A DNA stretch of 36,116 bases, taken from NCBI GenBank assembly GCA_039917855.1, contig JBDSIR010000020.1:1-36116 (forward strand), written 5' to 3'. Shown piece by piece: positions 17,990 to 26,273 of the stretch (position 1 is its first letter; each line of letters begins with the position of its first letter). Below the pieces are notes generated by a model. The model was given only the letters and a program-made list of their open reading frames with translations. It ran no database searches and was not told the origin of the DNA. The DNA comes from CAMLHU01 sp039917855. GTDB taxonomy: Bacteria > Gemmatimonadota > Gemmatimonadetes > Gemmatimonadales > GWC2-71-9. Both the position numbers and the translations under genes were made by a program.

Positions 17990-18057
17990 AATTTGACAGT
18001 TGCAGGCCGATCTTGGTTAAAGTGTTGATTTATAACACTTTACGCAACTGTCAAATT
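17990..18057. repeat. AT-rich nested inverted repeat
   Basis: AATTTGACAGTTGC (17990-18003) pairs perfectly with GCAACTGTCAAATT (18044-18057). Inside it, AAAGTGTT (18020-18027) pairs with AACACTTT (18034-18041). The composition is much more AT-rich than the neighbouring genes. The outer motif AATTTGACAGT is also found at 77-87. It lies just beyond the 3' end of the GGDEF gene and could be an operator, a recombination site or a terminator-like hairpin. Confidence 0.75.
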
Positions 18058-18099
18058 ATTGACATTTTCTTCCAAATGATCAGTTGTTTGACGGTCCGT

Positions 18100-19167
18100 T
18101 CACGTGCTTACAGGCGCCTCCGCCGTGTCGCCGGCCACGACGCGGTTCCGTCCGGACCGTTTGGCCACGAGCAGGCGTTCGTCGGCCACCGCGATGAGGA
18201 GGTCCACCGTTTCGCCATCCTCCGGGAATACGGCGACGCCGGCGCTGATCGTGAGCCGGGAGGGCTCCTTGCCATCGAGCAGGTCGAGGGGGGTCACCTC
18301 GATGGTGCGACGCATGAGGTCGACCTTGGCCTTGGCGGCTTCGAGGGTGGCCTCAGGGAGCACGATCGCGAATTCCTCGCCACCATAGCGCGCCAGCACA
18401 TCGGAGCGACGGAGGTACTGTCCCAGCTGGGTCGCGACAGTGATGAGCACGGTGTCGCCCACCCCGTGCCCGTGGGCGTCGTTGAATTGCTTGAAATGGT
18501 CGACGTCGATGAGGGCCACCGAGAGGTGCCGCCCGTACCGGTGTGCCCTCTCATGCTCGGCGTGGGCCCGGCGATCGAAGTGGGCCCGATTGGCGATCCC
18601 GGTAAGGGAATCGGTGGAGGCGGCCTTCTGCAGGTCCTGGGCCCGGTTCACCAGGAGCATCGCGAGAAGGGTGGCACTGCCGAGGAGGATCAGCCGGGTG
18701 ACCTGATCGACGAGATGGAACGCTCCGGCCTCGGCGACCCCCGCGTCGGGCCCGGTCAGGGGCAGACGCCACATCACGTAGGCGACGAGCCCGGTGTACT
18801 GCGCGATCGCGAGCCCGCCGGCGACGGCGCAGATGCGCCCGTCATACCGGAGTGCGGTCGCGGCGAGCGCCAGGAAATAGACCTCGAACGTCACCTTGCT
18901 GTTCACGCCAAACAGCGGGTCGCCGATCAGCGTAAAGAGGATGAGCGCCAGCGAGACCAGGGAGACGTCGAGGGAGCTGCTCGCAAAGCCGACCCACGCA
19001 CTGTAGTGACCCTTCCGCAGGAGCCAACGCACCGTCACCGCCGCGGCGAATGCCATCGTGGTGACGATGAAGCCGAGGACGAAGACCGGGTTCTCCGGCT
19101 GGTGCAGGACCTTCCAGGTCGGCGTGATCAGGAGGAGCGCGGTGACGACCAGGCGCGCCCACGCCAC
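18100..19167 (-). CDS. Membrane-anchored diguanylate cyclase (GGDEF)
   Basis: With the GTG start used here the protein is 355 aa. About five or six hydrophobic segments (residues 5-175) form an N-terminal sensor region. They are followed by a GGDEF domain with an intact GGEEF active site at 262-266 and the inhibitory I-site RxxD (R253...D256) five residues before it. It should make c-di-GMP and be product-inhibited. No EAL domain is present. The reading frame stays open upstream to CTG at 19275, which overlaps the lgt stop as CTGA and would add 36 residues; the GTG has GGAGG 11 nt upstream. It is co-transcribed with lgt. Confidence 0.88.
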   Translation of the reverse strand: MAWARLVVTALLLITPTWKVLHQPENPVFVLGFIVTTMAFAAAVTVRWLLRKGHYSAWVGFASSSLDVSLVSLALILFTLIGDPLFGVNSKVTFEVYFLALAATALRYDGRICAVAGGLAIAQYTGLVAYVMWRLPLTGPDAGVAEAGAFHLVDQVTRLILLGSATLLAMLLVNRAQDLQKAASTDSLTGIANRAHFDRRAHAEHERAHRYGRHLSVALIDVDHFKQFNDAHGHGVGDTVLITVATQLGQYLRRSDVLARYGGEEFAIVLPEATLEAAKAKVDLMRRTIEVTPLDLLDGKEPSRLTISAGVAVFPEDGETVDLLIAVADERLLVAKRSGRNRVVAGDTAEAPVST

Positions 19168-19271
19168 GGTGCGTTCGCCCTCCGCTCCCGCCGCGGTGAG
19201 CGTGGCGCTCGGCGGCTGGAGCAGCTCCGAGACGGCGGGGGCGGTGAAGCCGCCGGAGGGACGCCGAAGCT

Positions 19272-20105
19272 TCAGGAGGCCGCCTTGGAGAGGTAGGGGC
19301 CAGGATCGACGGCGGACGCATTGGCGCGTCGTGCCATCACGGTCATGCCGATGACAACGAGGAGCACGCTCACCACTTGGGCGATGGTGAAGGGCCCCAG
19401 GAAACGGTCATCCTTGGCGCGGAACACTTCGATGATGAACCGCTCCGCCCCGGCGAGCACCAGGTACAATCCGAAGAGCCAGCCGGTCCCCTTGGCGCGG
19501 CCGCGCCAGGCCCAGAGCACGAAGAATGCGCCGAGCATCAGCGCGGCCTCGTAGAGCTGGGTCGGATGCACCGCGAGAACGGTCGCGGGATCCATGTCGG
19601 CGGGGAGGTCGATGCCGAACTGGGCGCGCAGGTGTCCCACGGTGGAGGGCGGCATCCCCTGAGGGAACTTCATCCCCCACGGCAGGGTCGTGGGACGACC
19701 GTAGTCGTCGTTGACCAGAAAACAGCCGACCCGTCCCAGCGCATACGCGGCCGCAAGCGCGGGCGCGGCGAGGTGGGCGGTCAGGGTGGTAGGCACCTTG
19801 AGCCGGAGCCCGTTGAGCCACACCGCGAGCGCGCCGCCGAGGAAACCGCCATACCAGACCAGGCCACCCCGCGAGAACAGGGCGCCGGGGTCCTGGGTAA
19901 GGGCCACGTACCAGAGCTTGGCCCCCACGATCCCGCCGACGACCGCGGCCAGGGTGACGTCCGACGCGTATTCCTCACGCAGGCCGCGCCGCCGAAGCTC
20001 GAGCTGGATGAGCCAGCTTCCGGTCAGGAAGCCGACCATCATCATCAAGCCGTAGCCGGTGATCTCGAGGGGGCCGAGATGGAGGATGAAGGGGTAGACG
20101 GTCAT
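19272..20105 (-). CDS. lgt: Prolipoprotein diacylglyceryl transferase
   Basis: This 277-aa polytopic inner-membrane enzyme moves diacylglyceryl from phosphatidylglycerol to the lipobox cysteine of prolipoproteins. It has about seven transmembrane segments, the Lgt signature region GRVGCFLVNDDYG, the conserved HPTQLYE and a C-terminal RFIIEVFRAKDDR. The window encodes one likely substrate, the lipoprotein at 35249. The start ATG lies next to a heptamer hairpin that separates this gene from tsaD. Confidence 0.93.
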   Translation of the reverse strand: MTVYPFILHLGPLEITGYGLMMMVGFLTGSWLIQLELRRRGLREEYASDVTLAAVVGGIVGAKLWYVALTQDPGALFSRGGLVWYGGFLGGALAVWLNGLRLKVPTTLTAHLAAPALAAAYALGRVGCFLVNDDYGRPTTLPWGMKFPQGMPPSTVGHLRAQFGIDLPADMDPATVLAVHPTQLYEAALMLGAFFVLWAWRGRAKGTGWLFGLYLVLAGAERFIIEVFRAKDDRFLGPFTIAQVVSVLLVVIGMTVMARRANASAVDPGPYLSKAAS

Positions 20106-20132
20106 TGGATCCGATGGGTGTGTGTTGGAGTG

Positions 20133-20263
20133 TAGAGTCTAGAGTTTAGAGTCTAGAGTTGAGAGTTGAGAGACGAGAGTTGAGCGTCGAGGGATCGGGC
20201 AACGCACCCCTCTCGACTCTAGACTCTAGACTCTAAACTCTAGACTCTAGACTCTAGACTCTA
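20133..20263. repeat. Heptamer hairpin array (TAGAGTC type) between tsaD and lgt
   Basis: The left arm (20133-20193) is eight in-phase 7-mers of consensus KAGAGTY plus GAGGG. The right arm (20215-20263) is seven in-phase copies of GACTCTA, the reverse complement. The arms can pair as one long imperfect hairpin with a loop of about 20 nt. The TAG stop of tsaD (20261-20263) lies in the outermost unit of the right arm. It fills most of the gap and may act as a terminator or insulator, although there is no U-tract. Confidence 0.9.
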
Positions 20264-21313
20264 GACTTCCAATCCTGGCATAGTGAGATCCGACCGCGGC
20301 TCCGCGTCCCAGCCGCTCCGTTCTCCCTGCATCATCCGCCACCCGCCGGCGGCGCCGATCATCGCGGCATTGTCCTGATTGAGGCGCTGCGGGGCCGCTA
20401 CGACGCGGGCATTCCCCGCGAGCCGCTTCCGCAGCCGCTCGAGCAGCGCCTGGTTGCTCGCCACTCCCCCACCCACCACGACGGTGGGGTGCCCGAGCCG
20501 CTCGGTCAGGTGCGCAGTCTTTTCGACCAGCACCTCGAGCGCGGCATCCTGGAACGCCCGGCAGAGGTCGGGACGGTCGCGCTCCAGGTCGTCCGAGCTC
20601 TGCACCGCGCGGAGCACCGCCGTCTTGAGGCCACTGAACGAGAAGGCGTATTCGCCGGGTCCGCCCCGACCGAGTTCACCGAGCATCGGGCGGGGGAGCT
20701 TCCAGCGTCCCGGTCCTCCCTCGCGCGCGAGTTGCTCGATCTTTGGTCCGCCGGGATAGGCCAGACCGAGGAGGGTACCGACCTTGTCGAACGCCTCGCC
20801 CACGGCATCGTCCCTGGTGGCACCGACGATCCGGTACCGGCCCCACGCCGGCACGTCGAGCAGCTGGGTGTGCCCGCCGCTCACCAGCAGCCCGGTGAAC
20901 GGGGGCGCCAAAGTGTGGTCCTCCAGTGCCGCAGCGAACAGATGCCCTTCCATGTGATGCACGCCGAGGAACGGCTTGCCTAGCGTCCACGCCAGTCCCT
21001 TGCCGTACATCGCGCCGACGAGGAGGGCACCCACGAGGCCGGGGCCCTGGGTCGCGGCCACGCCATCGATCTCCTCGAGCGTGGAGCCCGCCTCGGCCAG
21101 GGCCCGGTCGATCACTTCCGGGAGCGCGGCGAGGTGCGCCCGGCTCGCGAGTTCCGGGACCACACCGCCGAAGACGCGGTGGATATCCTGGGACAGGATC
21201 ACGACCGACTCCACCACCGGGTCGCCGTGCGCGTGTGGTCCGGCGGTTCCTTCCACCCGCACGACGGCGGCGGAGGTCTCGTCGCAGCTTGTCTCGATCG
21301 CGAGCAGGCGCAT
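20261..21313 (-). CDS. tsaD: tRNA N6-adenosine threonylcarbamoyltransferase
   Basis: This 350-aa ASKHA-fold enzyme transfers threonylcarbamoyl to A37 of ANN-decoding tRNAs, together with TsaB/TsaE. It shows the metal-binding HMEGH, the N-terminal ETSCDET, and GGGVASN in the C-terminal half. Its length is typical for the family. The ATG overlaps the ybbR-like stop by 1 nt (TGATG). It is the last gene of the thiG-to-tsaD minus-strand operon. Confidence 0.95.
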   Translation of the reverse strand: MRLLAIETSCDETSAAVVRVEGTAGPHAHGDPVVESVVILSQDIHRVFGGVVPELASRAHLAALPEVIDRALAEAGSTLEEIDGVAATQGPGLVGALLVGAMYGKGLAWTLGKPFLGVHHMEGHLFAAALEDHTLAPPFTGLLVSGGHTQLLDVPAWGRYRIVGATRDDAVGEAFDKVGTLLGLAYPGGPKIEQLAREGGPGRWKLPRPMLGELGRGGPGEYAFSFSGLKTAVLRAVQSSDDLERDRPDLCRAFQDAALEVLVEKTAHLTERLGHPTVVVGGGVASNQALLERLRKRLAGNARVVAAPQRLNQDNAAMIGAAGGWRMMQGERSGWDAEPRSDLTMPGLEV

Positions 21314-21963
21314 CAGGGCCCGCGCGGCTGCAGCCGGATCGCGGCCGGTCGCGCTTCGGCGACGAGTCCGGCGGGGACGATGACCCGAAGCACCGCGGTC
21401 CCCGCACTGGTGTCGGGCCGAGCAACGACCACCAGGCTCTCGGCGTCCAGGGTGGCGAGGCGTGAGAGCGGGCCGCGTACCGTCACGGTGACCGTGTCAG
21501 GGCTCGGCAGCCAGCGGACTTCTACCGGCCCGGGCACCGCCACGGGGACTCCATGCCAGGCCCGCTCCCGGGTGACGGCGCTGCCCTGCGCTACGAGGCG
21601 CACGTTGAACTGTCCCGGCTGGACGTCGAGCGCTCGCGCCGAGACGCCGCGGGGCAGGATCACGTCGGAGGGCGAGAGCGTGAGCAAGTGCACGCCTTCG
21701 GTGCTGTCCACCACCGTCTTGAGGACGGTGACGGGGCGGTTGCCGAGCTTGATGAATTCCCGCGCGGGAGCGGTGAGCTGGACGGTCGCCATGGTCGGGG
21801 CGCCGGTGATGGTGCGGTCGACCGGCGGTTCGAATTGCAGGCGGGCTTGCACGCGTCGGCTGATCGGTTCCTCGAGCGTGGCGATGATCCAGAGCAGGAT
21901 CGCCAGCAGGATCGACGTGAGCTTCAGGGGCCAGTTGGCGAAGAGCCGCCGGAGGAACCGCAC
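21313..21963 (-). CDS. YbbR/CdaR-like domain protein
   Basis: This 216-aa protein has an N-terminal transmembrane segment (about 12-29, WPLKLTSILLAILLWIIA) followed by about two YbbR-type beta domains outside the membrane. In Firmicutes CdaR modulates the c-di-AMP cyclase CdaA. No cyclase gene is visible here, so the role is unknown. Spacing to tlpA is 1 nt and to tsaD -1 nt, so it is co-transcribed. Confidence 0.78.
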   Translation of the reverse strand: MRFLRRLFANWPLKLTSILLAILLWIIATLEEPISRRVQARLQFEPPVDRTITGAPTMATVQLTAPAREFIKLGNRPVTVLKTVVDSTEGVHLLTLSPSDVILPRGVSARALDVQPGQFNVRLVAQGSAVTRERAWHGVPVAVPGPVEVRWLPSPDTVTVTVRGPLSRLATLDAESLVVVARPDTSAGTAVLRVIVPAGLVAEARPAAIRLQPRGP

Positions 21964-21964
21964 C

Positions 21965-22498
21965 TCAGCTGCCGTCGGCCAAAAGGTGGTCGATCAGGTC
22001 GCGGTTGGCCGGGGAATTCCAGTCATGGTTGCCGATGAGGCGGCGGACGATGCGGCCATCGCGATCGAGCAGGAAGCTTTCGGGGACCCCGGTGGTCTGG
22101 TAGGTGCCTTGGATACTGCCGCTCCGGTCGTGCAGGATATCGAAGGTGAGGGCGAGCTCGGCGGCAAAGGCGCGGACCTTGTCCGACGAACCATCGTCGA
22201 TGCTCACCGCCGCGATCTTGAAGCCGCGGGCCGAGAAATCCTTATACAGCGCCTCCATCGACGGCATCTCCTCACGGCAGGGAATGCACCAGGTGGCCCA
22301 GATGTTCAGCAGGGTGACCTGTCCGTGATAGCGATCGCGGAAGTCGACCGTGTCCCCGGTGGCGATCTCGATCGCCTGGAAGTCGGGCGCCAAGGTGTCC
22401 ACGCCGACCACTCCGCCCTCGTGGGCACGGGTGAGCGTGAAGCCGCCGACGACGAGGGCGGCGACGATTCCGCCGGCGATCATCCACTGTTTGGACAA
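21965..22498 (-). CDS. TlpA-family thiol-disulfide oxidoreductase
   Basis: This 177-aa protein has an N-terminal hydrophobic anchor or signal segment (about 5-22) and a thioredoxin-like fold with active site WCIPC in the context NIWATWCIPCREEMP. Such proteins reduce disulfides or act in cytochrome c maturation (ResA/TlpA type) in the periplasm. VPESFLLDRDG contains the expected cis-Pro region. It is 3 nt downstream of rpe in the operon. Confidence 0.88.
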   Translation of the reverse strand: MSKQWMIAGGIVAALVVGGFTLTRAHEGGVVGVDTLAPDFQAIEIATGDTVDFRDRYHGQVTLLNIWATWCIPCREEMPSMEALYKDFSARGFKIAAVSIDDGSSDKVRAFAAELALTFDILHDRSGSIQGTYQTTGVPESFLLDRDGRIVRRLIGNHDWNSPANRDLIDHLLADGS

Positions 22499-22501
22499 GG
22501 G

Positions 22502-23173
22502 TCAGGCCTCCACGGCGCACGCGCGCCGAAGGATATGGATGGCGTCGGCGGGGTCGGCCTGTCCGAAGACCGCCTGTCCCGCGACGAAGGTATCGGCTCC
22601 GGCGTGCCAGGCCGCAGCGATGGTGTCGGCGGCGATCCCACCGTCCACTTCGAGGGCGGCGCCGGAGCGAGCCTGATCGAGCAGGGCGCGGGCGCGCCGG
22701 ATCTTGTCGGTGCTTCCGGGGATATAGCGCTGGCCGCCGAAGCCGGGATTGACGCTCATGATGAGCAGCAGGTCGAGGTCTCCCACGACCTCGGCCACCG
22801 TGGCGATCGGAGTGGAAGGGTTGAGGGCGAGCCCCGCCTGCATCCCGCGCTCTCGCACGGCTGCGAGATGCCGCTGTACGTGCACCGTTGCCTCGGGATG
22901 AAAGGTGAAGACGGTGCAGCCCAGGTCGGCGTATTCCGCGATGTAGCGCTCGGGCTCCGCCACCATCAGATGTACGTCGAGCGGCAGGTCGGACAGCTTT
23001 CTGAGCGCCTTGATGACCGGCGCGCCGAACGTAAGGTTCGGCACGAACCGGCCATCCATCACGTCGACGTGGAACCAGTCGGCCCCGCCGGCGGCAGCGG
23101 CGGCGATCTGCTCCTTGAGACGGCCCAGGTCGGTGCTCAGGACGCTTGGCGCGATGCGAAGGGTGCGGCTCAT
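22502..23173 (-). CDS. rpe: Ribulose-phosphate 3-epimerase
   Basis: This 223-aa TIM-barrel enzyme interconverts ribulose-5-phosphate and xylulose-5-phosphate in the pentose phosphate pathway. Family signatures are IAPSVLSTDLGRL, FHVDVMDGRFVPN (metal and catalytic Asp), MSVNPGFGGQ and EVDGGI. Its length is normal. The start overlaps the PASTA gene stop (ATGA). Confidence 0.95.
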   Translation of the reverse strand: MSRTLRIAPSVLSTDLGRLKEQIAAAAAGGADWFHVDVMDGRFVPNLTFGAPVIKALRKLSDLPLDVHLMVAEPERYIAEYADLGCTVFTFHPEATVHVQRHLAAVRERGMQAGLALNPSTPIATVAEVVGDLDLLLIMSVNPGFGGQRYIPGSTDKIRRARALLDQARSGAALEVDGGIAADTIAAAWHAGADTFVAGQAVFGQADPADAIHILRRACAVEA

Positions 23174-23994
23174 TCCGGCTCCCCGGCGACGACGATGTCC
23201 ACCCGGCCATCCCTGGCGGCGAGGCCGCCGGCGGCCGGGCGCTGGCGGATGATGCGCCCGTCGGGGAGCCCTTCGCTACGCTCCTTGATGATGCGCCCCA
23301 GGGCGAAGCCGGCGGCGAAGAGTTTTTCGCGGGCCGCGGGGACCGTCAGACCGCTCACATCGGGGATCGAGGTGTTGGCGGGACCGGCGCTCACGACGAG
23401 CTCGATCGGCTCGGTGGGCCTGCGGGTGACCCCGGCGGCAGGACGGGTGGCGAGCGCGGTGCCCTTGGGGGTCGAGTTGGCGACGGAATCCACCCGGCGC
23501 ACCGTGATCCCGCTCGCGGCGATCACCCGCAGCGCGAGCGGCGCCTCGAAGCCCTCGATGTCGGGGATGGCGAGTTCGGGCGGCCCGCTCGACACGAGCA
23601 GTTGGACCGAAGCGCCGAGCCCGACCTCGCTGTATGGCGGAGGATCCTGCCAGGCGACCATGCCGCGGGCGAGGTATGGATGGGCGATCTCATCGCCCCG
23701 CTTGACCCGGAGCCCGGCGGCGACGAGCCGTGCCTCCGCCGCGCCGGCGTCGAGCTCGAGCACGCGCGGCACCGCCACCGATTCCGAGAACAGCGGGGCG
23801 GGGTAGAGCCAGAGGGCCGCCACGAGGTAGCCCGCGAGAGTCGCGCCGAAGACCACCGACACCTGAATGAGCAGGCGGCGGCCGGTGACGGTCCGGGTGA
23901 TCCCGCTCCAGGGGAATCGCGGCATTCCAGTGGTGCTCCCTTTGCGGTGGATCCCCGACCAGTGCGAGTCCTGCTCTCCCTGCGGCTCGGTCAT
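23170..23994 (-). CDS. PASTA-domain membrane protein without kinase domain
   Basis: This 274-aa protein has a short cytoplasmic N-terminus of about 40 residues, one transmembrane segment (about 42-65) and three PASTA repeats outside the membrane. PASTA domains bind peptidoglycan fragments or beta-lactams. In Firmicutes the rsmB-rpe neighbourhood carries a PrkC/Stk1 Ser/Thr kinase with PASTA repeats; here only the PASTA half is present, with no kinase motifs. It may be a cell-wall sensor or scaffold. It overlaps rsmB (ATGA) and rpe (ATGA). Confidence 0.82.
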   Translation of the reverse strand: MTEPQGEQDSHWSGIHRKGSTTGMPRFPWSGITRTVTGRRLLIQVSVVFGATLAGYLVAALWLYPAPLFSESVAVPRVLELDAGAAEARLVAAGLRVKRGDEIAHPYLARGMVAWQDPPPYSEVGLGASVQLLVSSGPPELAIPDIEGFEAPLALRVIAASGITVRRVDSVANSTPKGTALATRPAAGVTRRPTEPIELVVSAGPANTSIPDVSGLTVPAAREKLFAAGFALGRIIKERSEGLPDGRIIRQRPAAGGLAARDGRVDIVVAGEPE

Positions 23995-25283
23995 GCGCGC
24001 CTCCGGAGCCGGGCCGCGTAGGCCCCGTCGGTCCCGTGCACCTGGGGCAGGAGGGTCAGGTCCCCGGCCGGCGAGCAGAGGGCCGGGTCGGTGTCCGGCG
24101 CCGGTTCGCGCGCAAACTCCGAATGATCGGCGAGGAATCGTTCCACTTGGATCTCATTCTCCTCGGGTTCGAGCGAACAGGTGGCGTATACCAGCAGCCC
24201 GCCTCGCTTCACGACGCCCGCGACGCCGTCGAGCAGGGCGTGCTGGCGCTGGACGATGACCTCGAGCGCGCGAGGGGCGACCTTCCATCGGGCGTCGGGA
24301 TGCCGCGCGAAGGTGCCGGTCCCCAGGCAAGGCGCGTCGAGCAGAACGACGTCGACGGGACGGCAGGGCGGCATGGTGGCATCCCCGGCAAGAACGTATT
24401 CGCGATCGCTGCCGGCCCGCTGAAGATTGGCGCGAAGTTTTCGTACCCGTGCCACATTCGAATCGGCGGCGAGGATCCTGCCGCCTTGCCGGCCCGCCAT
24501 CCTGCCAAGGGCGATGGTCTTGCCGCCCGGTGCGGCACAGGCGTCGTAGATCGTGGCGCCCGCCGGCGGGGAGATGAATCGTCCCACCAGGGCCTGCGCC
24601 GGGTCCTGCACAACGAACCCGCCCTCGGCAAAACCAGGGAGCTTGGTCGGGGTCCGCCCTTCGACCACGAGGCCTGCGCCATGGGGAGCGGGCCGGACAT
24701 GCAGACCTTCGGCGCGGAAGGCCGATTCCAGCTGCTCGAGGTCCCACCGAGCGGGCTGGACCACGAGCGGAGGCGGGGTGTCGTTCCAGAGGAGCAGGTC
24801 CTTCGTCCCGTCGACCCCGAAGCGGGCATCCCAGCGGAGCACCAGCCAGGCGGGGTGCGACCGTCGGGATCCGGCATCGCTCCCGGACGGGGCCCCGTTC
24901 GTCGCGACCTTGCGGAGCATCGCATTGACGAACTTGGCGGCCCGCTCCCCCACCACTTTCTTGGCGAGCTCGGTGCTGGTGGAGACCGCCGCGTGGGCCG
25001 GGACCTTGTCGAGCTCCAGGAGCTGGTAGGCGCCGAGGCGCAGGACATCGCGCAGCTTCGGCTTGACGCTCTCCCACCCGTGCTCCGCATACGGCGCGAG
25101 GGCGGTGTCGAGGTCGCCCCGCCGGCGGAGGACCCCTGCCGCGAGTTCGTGGGCCAGCCGCCGGTCCCGCTCCTCCATCCCTTCCACTGCCCGATCCCGT
25201 GCCACGTCGAACGGCGCGCCGCGCGCCACCGCTTCGAGGATCTCATATGCGGCGTGACGCGCGTCCCCGGCGCCGGCCTTCAG
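23991..25283 (-). CDS. rsmB: 16S rRNA (cytosine967-C5)-methyltransferase
   Basis: This protein is 430 aa with the chosen start. It has an N-terminal NusB-like RNA-binding domain (about 8-140, beginning ARHAAYEILEAV) and a C-terminal SAM-dependent methyltransferase domain with ACAAPGGKT, the catalytic motif DAPCLGTG and the second Cys in TCSLEPEENE. The start is inferred to be CTG at 25283, overlapping the thiG stop as CTGA with AGGGG 8 nt upstream. No ATG, GTG or TTG lies between there and the middle of the NusB-like domain. The alternative ATG at 25379 would overlap thiG by 100 nt. Confidence 0.9.
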   Translation of the reverse strand: MKAGAGDARHAAYEILEAVARGAPFDVARDRAVEGMEERDRRLAHELAAGVLRRRGDLDTALAPYAEHGWESVKPKLRDVLRLGAYQLLELDKVPAHAAVSTSTELAKKVVGERAAKFVNAMLRKVATNGAPSGSDAGSRRSHPAWLVLRWDARFGVDGTKDLLLWNDTPPPLVVQPARWDLEQLESAFRAEGLHVRPAPHGAGLVVEGRTPTKLPGFAEGGFVVQDPAQALVGRFISPPAGATIYDACAAPGGKTIALGRMAGRQGGRILAADSNVARVRKLRANLQRAGSDREYVLAGDATMPPCRPVDVVLLDAPCLGTGTFARHPDARWKVAPRALEVIVQRQHALLDGVAGVVKRGGLLVYATCSLEPEENEIQVERFLADHSEFAREPAPDTDPALCSPAGDLTLLPQVHGTDGAYAARLRRRA

Positions 25284-26077
25284 CCGAGCATCCCCTGCGT
25301 GGGGCTCGACGGGACCGCGACCTCGCGCTTCGGCATCCGCCCTGCGAGGTACGCGGCGCGTCCCGCCTGCACTGCCCATCGCATCGCCGAGGCCATCAGC
25401 ACCGGATCCTGCGCCTCGGCCAGCGCGGTGTTCATCAGGATGCCGTCGACGCCCTGTTCCATCGTGACGCAGGCGTCGGAGGCCGTGCCCACGCCGGCAT
25501 CGACGATGACGGGCACCTTGAGCCGGCTCTTGATGGTGCGGATCGAATACGGGTTGAGCATCCCGAGCCCGCTGCCGATCGGCGAGGCGAGCGGCATCAC
25601 CGCCACCGCGCCCGCGTCCTCGAGCCGGAGGGCGGTGATCAGGTCGTCGCTGGTGTAGGCCATCACCTTGAAGCCCTCTTTTGCGAGGGTCTTGGTGGCC
25701 TCGAGCAGGCCGAACACGTCGGGCAGGAGGGTCTGCTGGTCGCCGATGACCTCGAGCTTCACGAACTCGTTGAACCCGGCCTCGCGCGCCAAGCGGGCGT
25801 ACCGGATCGCGTCCTCGGCGGTGTAACATCCGGCAGTGTTGGAGAGCAGAAAGAAGCGGTCAGGGCCCAGGTGGTGGAGGATGCTCTGGTCCTTGGTCCG
25901 GTCGAGGTCCACCCGCCGCACGGCCACGGTCACCACCTCCGCACCCGACGCCTCGATCGCGGCCACCATCTCGGCGTTGGAACGGTACTTCCCCGTTCCT
26001 ACGAGGAGCCGGGACGTGAAGGTCCGACCCCCGATCACGAGTGGGGTGTCGAGGGCGGCGGAGAGGGAGGTGGACAT
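25280..26077 (-). CDS. thiG: Thiazole synthase
   Basis: This 265-aa TIM-barrel enzyme condenses DXP, dehydroglycine and ThiS-thiocarboxylate into the thiamine thiazole. The Schiff-base Lys107 is in FVKLEVIGD. VGTGKY, the phosphate-binding DAGVGTASDA and the C-terminal YLAGRMPKR are all typical. The ATG at 26077 is preferred over upstream in-frame codons. It has a -10-like TATCTT only 6 nt before it, giving a leaderless transcript. thiG heads the operon down to tsaD, and its ThiS partner lies on the other side of the RAYT island. Confidence 0.95.
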   Translation of the reverse strand: MSTSLSAALDTPLVIGGRTFTSRLLVGTGKYRSNAEMVAAIEASGAEVVTVAVRRVDLDRTKDQSILHHLGPDRFFLLSNTAGCYTAEDAIRYARLAREAGFNEFVKLEVIGDQQTLLPDVFGLLEATKTLAKEGFKVMAYTSDDLITALRLEDAGAVAVMPLASPIGSGLGMLNPYSIRTIKSRLKVPVIVDAGVGTASDACVTMEQGVDGILMNTALAEAQDPVLMASAMRWAVQAGRAAYLAGRMPKREVAVPSSPTQGMLG

Positions 26078-26112
26078 GGGGTAAAGATAATGGAGCGGGG
26101 CCAAACTATTGG
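26078..26112 (-). promoter_or_regulatory. Promoter for thiG operon (leaderless)
   Basis: TATCTT at 26084-26089 (minus strand) is followed by TACCCC and then ATG. A start 7 nt past the -10 falls on the A of the ATG. The -35 is not clear. No Shine-Dalgarno fits. Confidence 0.45.
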
Positions 26113-26273
26113 TGGGGAGGGGGTTAGGTCGAATAGCCCACCCACCATTGCAGGGATCGTGGTGCCGCGATTCATCGCGGCTTGAGGCTAGCAGCGGGAA
26201 TGTCGATCGCTGCGGTGGAATGCCATCATGGACTGTTGACGGCCGGTTGAAGGTCGGCTGCAACGATGTTCCC
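26109..26273. repeat. REP-like palindromes upstream of the RAYT gene
   Basis: CCGCGATTCATCGCGG at 26165-26180 is a perfect 6-bp stem with a TTCA loop, extended by a flanking G:C pair. It is closely related to the palindrome at 26825-26841 on the far side of the RAYT gene. This arrangement is typical of REP/RAYT pairs. G-rich and C-rich tracts (GGTGGGGAGGGGG, CCCACCCACC) also lie here. Confidence 0.7.

Noticed and set aside
17990..18099. c-di-GMP riboswitch near the diguanylate cyclase
   Set aside because: It lies at the 3' end of that gene and shows no GEMM consensus.
18013..19296. 427-aa open frame on the plus strand
   Set aside because: It is antisense to the GGDEF gene, which has clear motifs; high GC keeps the opposite strand open.
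21134..23806. 890-aa open frame on the plus strand
   Set aside because: It runs antisense through tsaD, ybbR-like, tlpA and rpe, all well supported.
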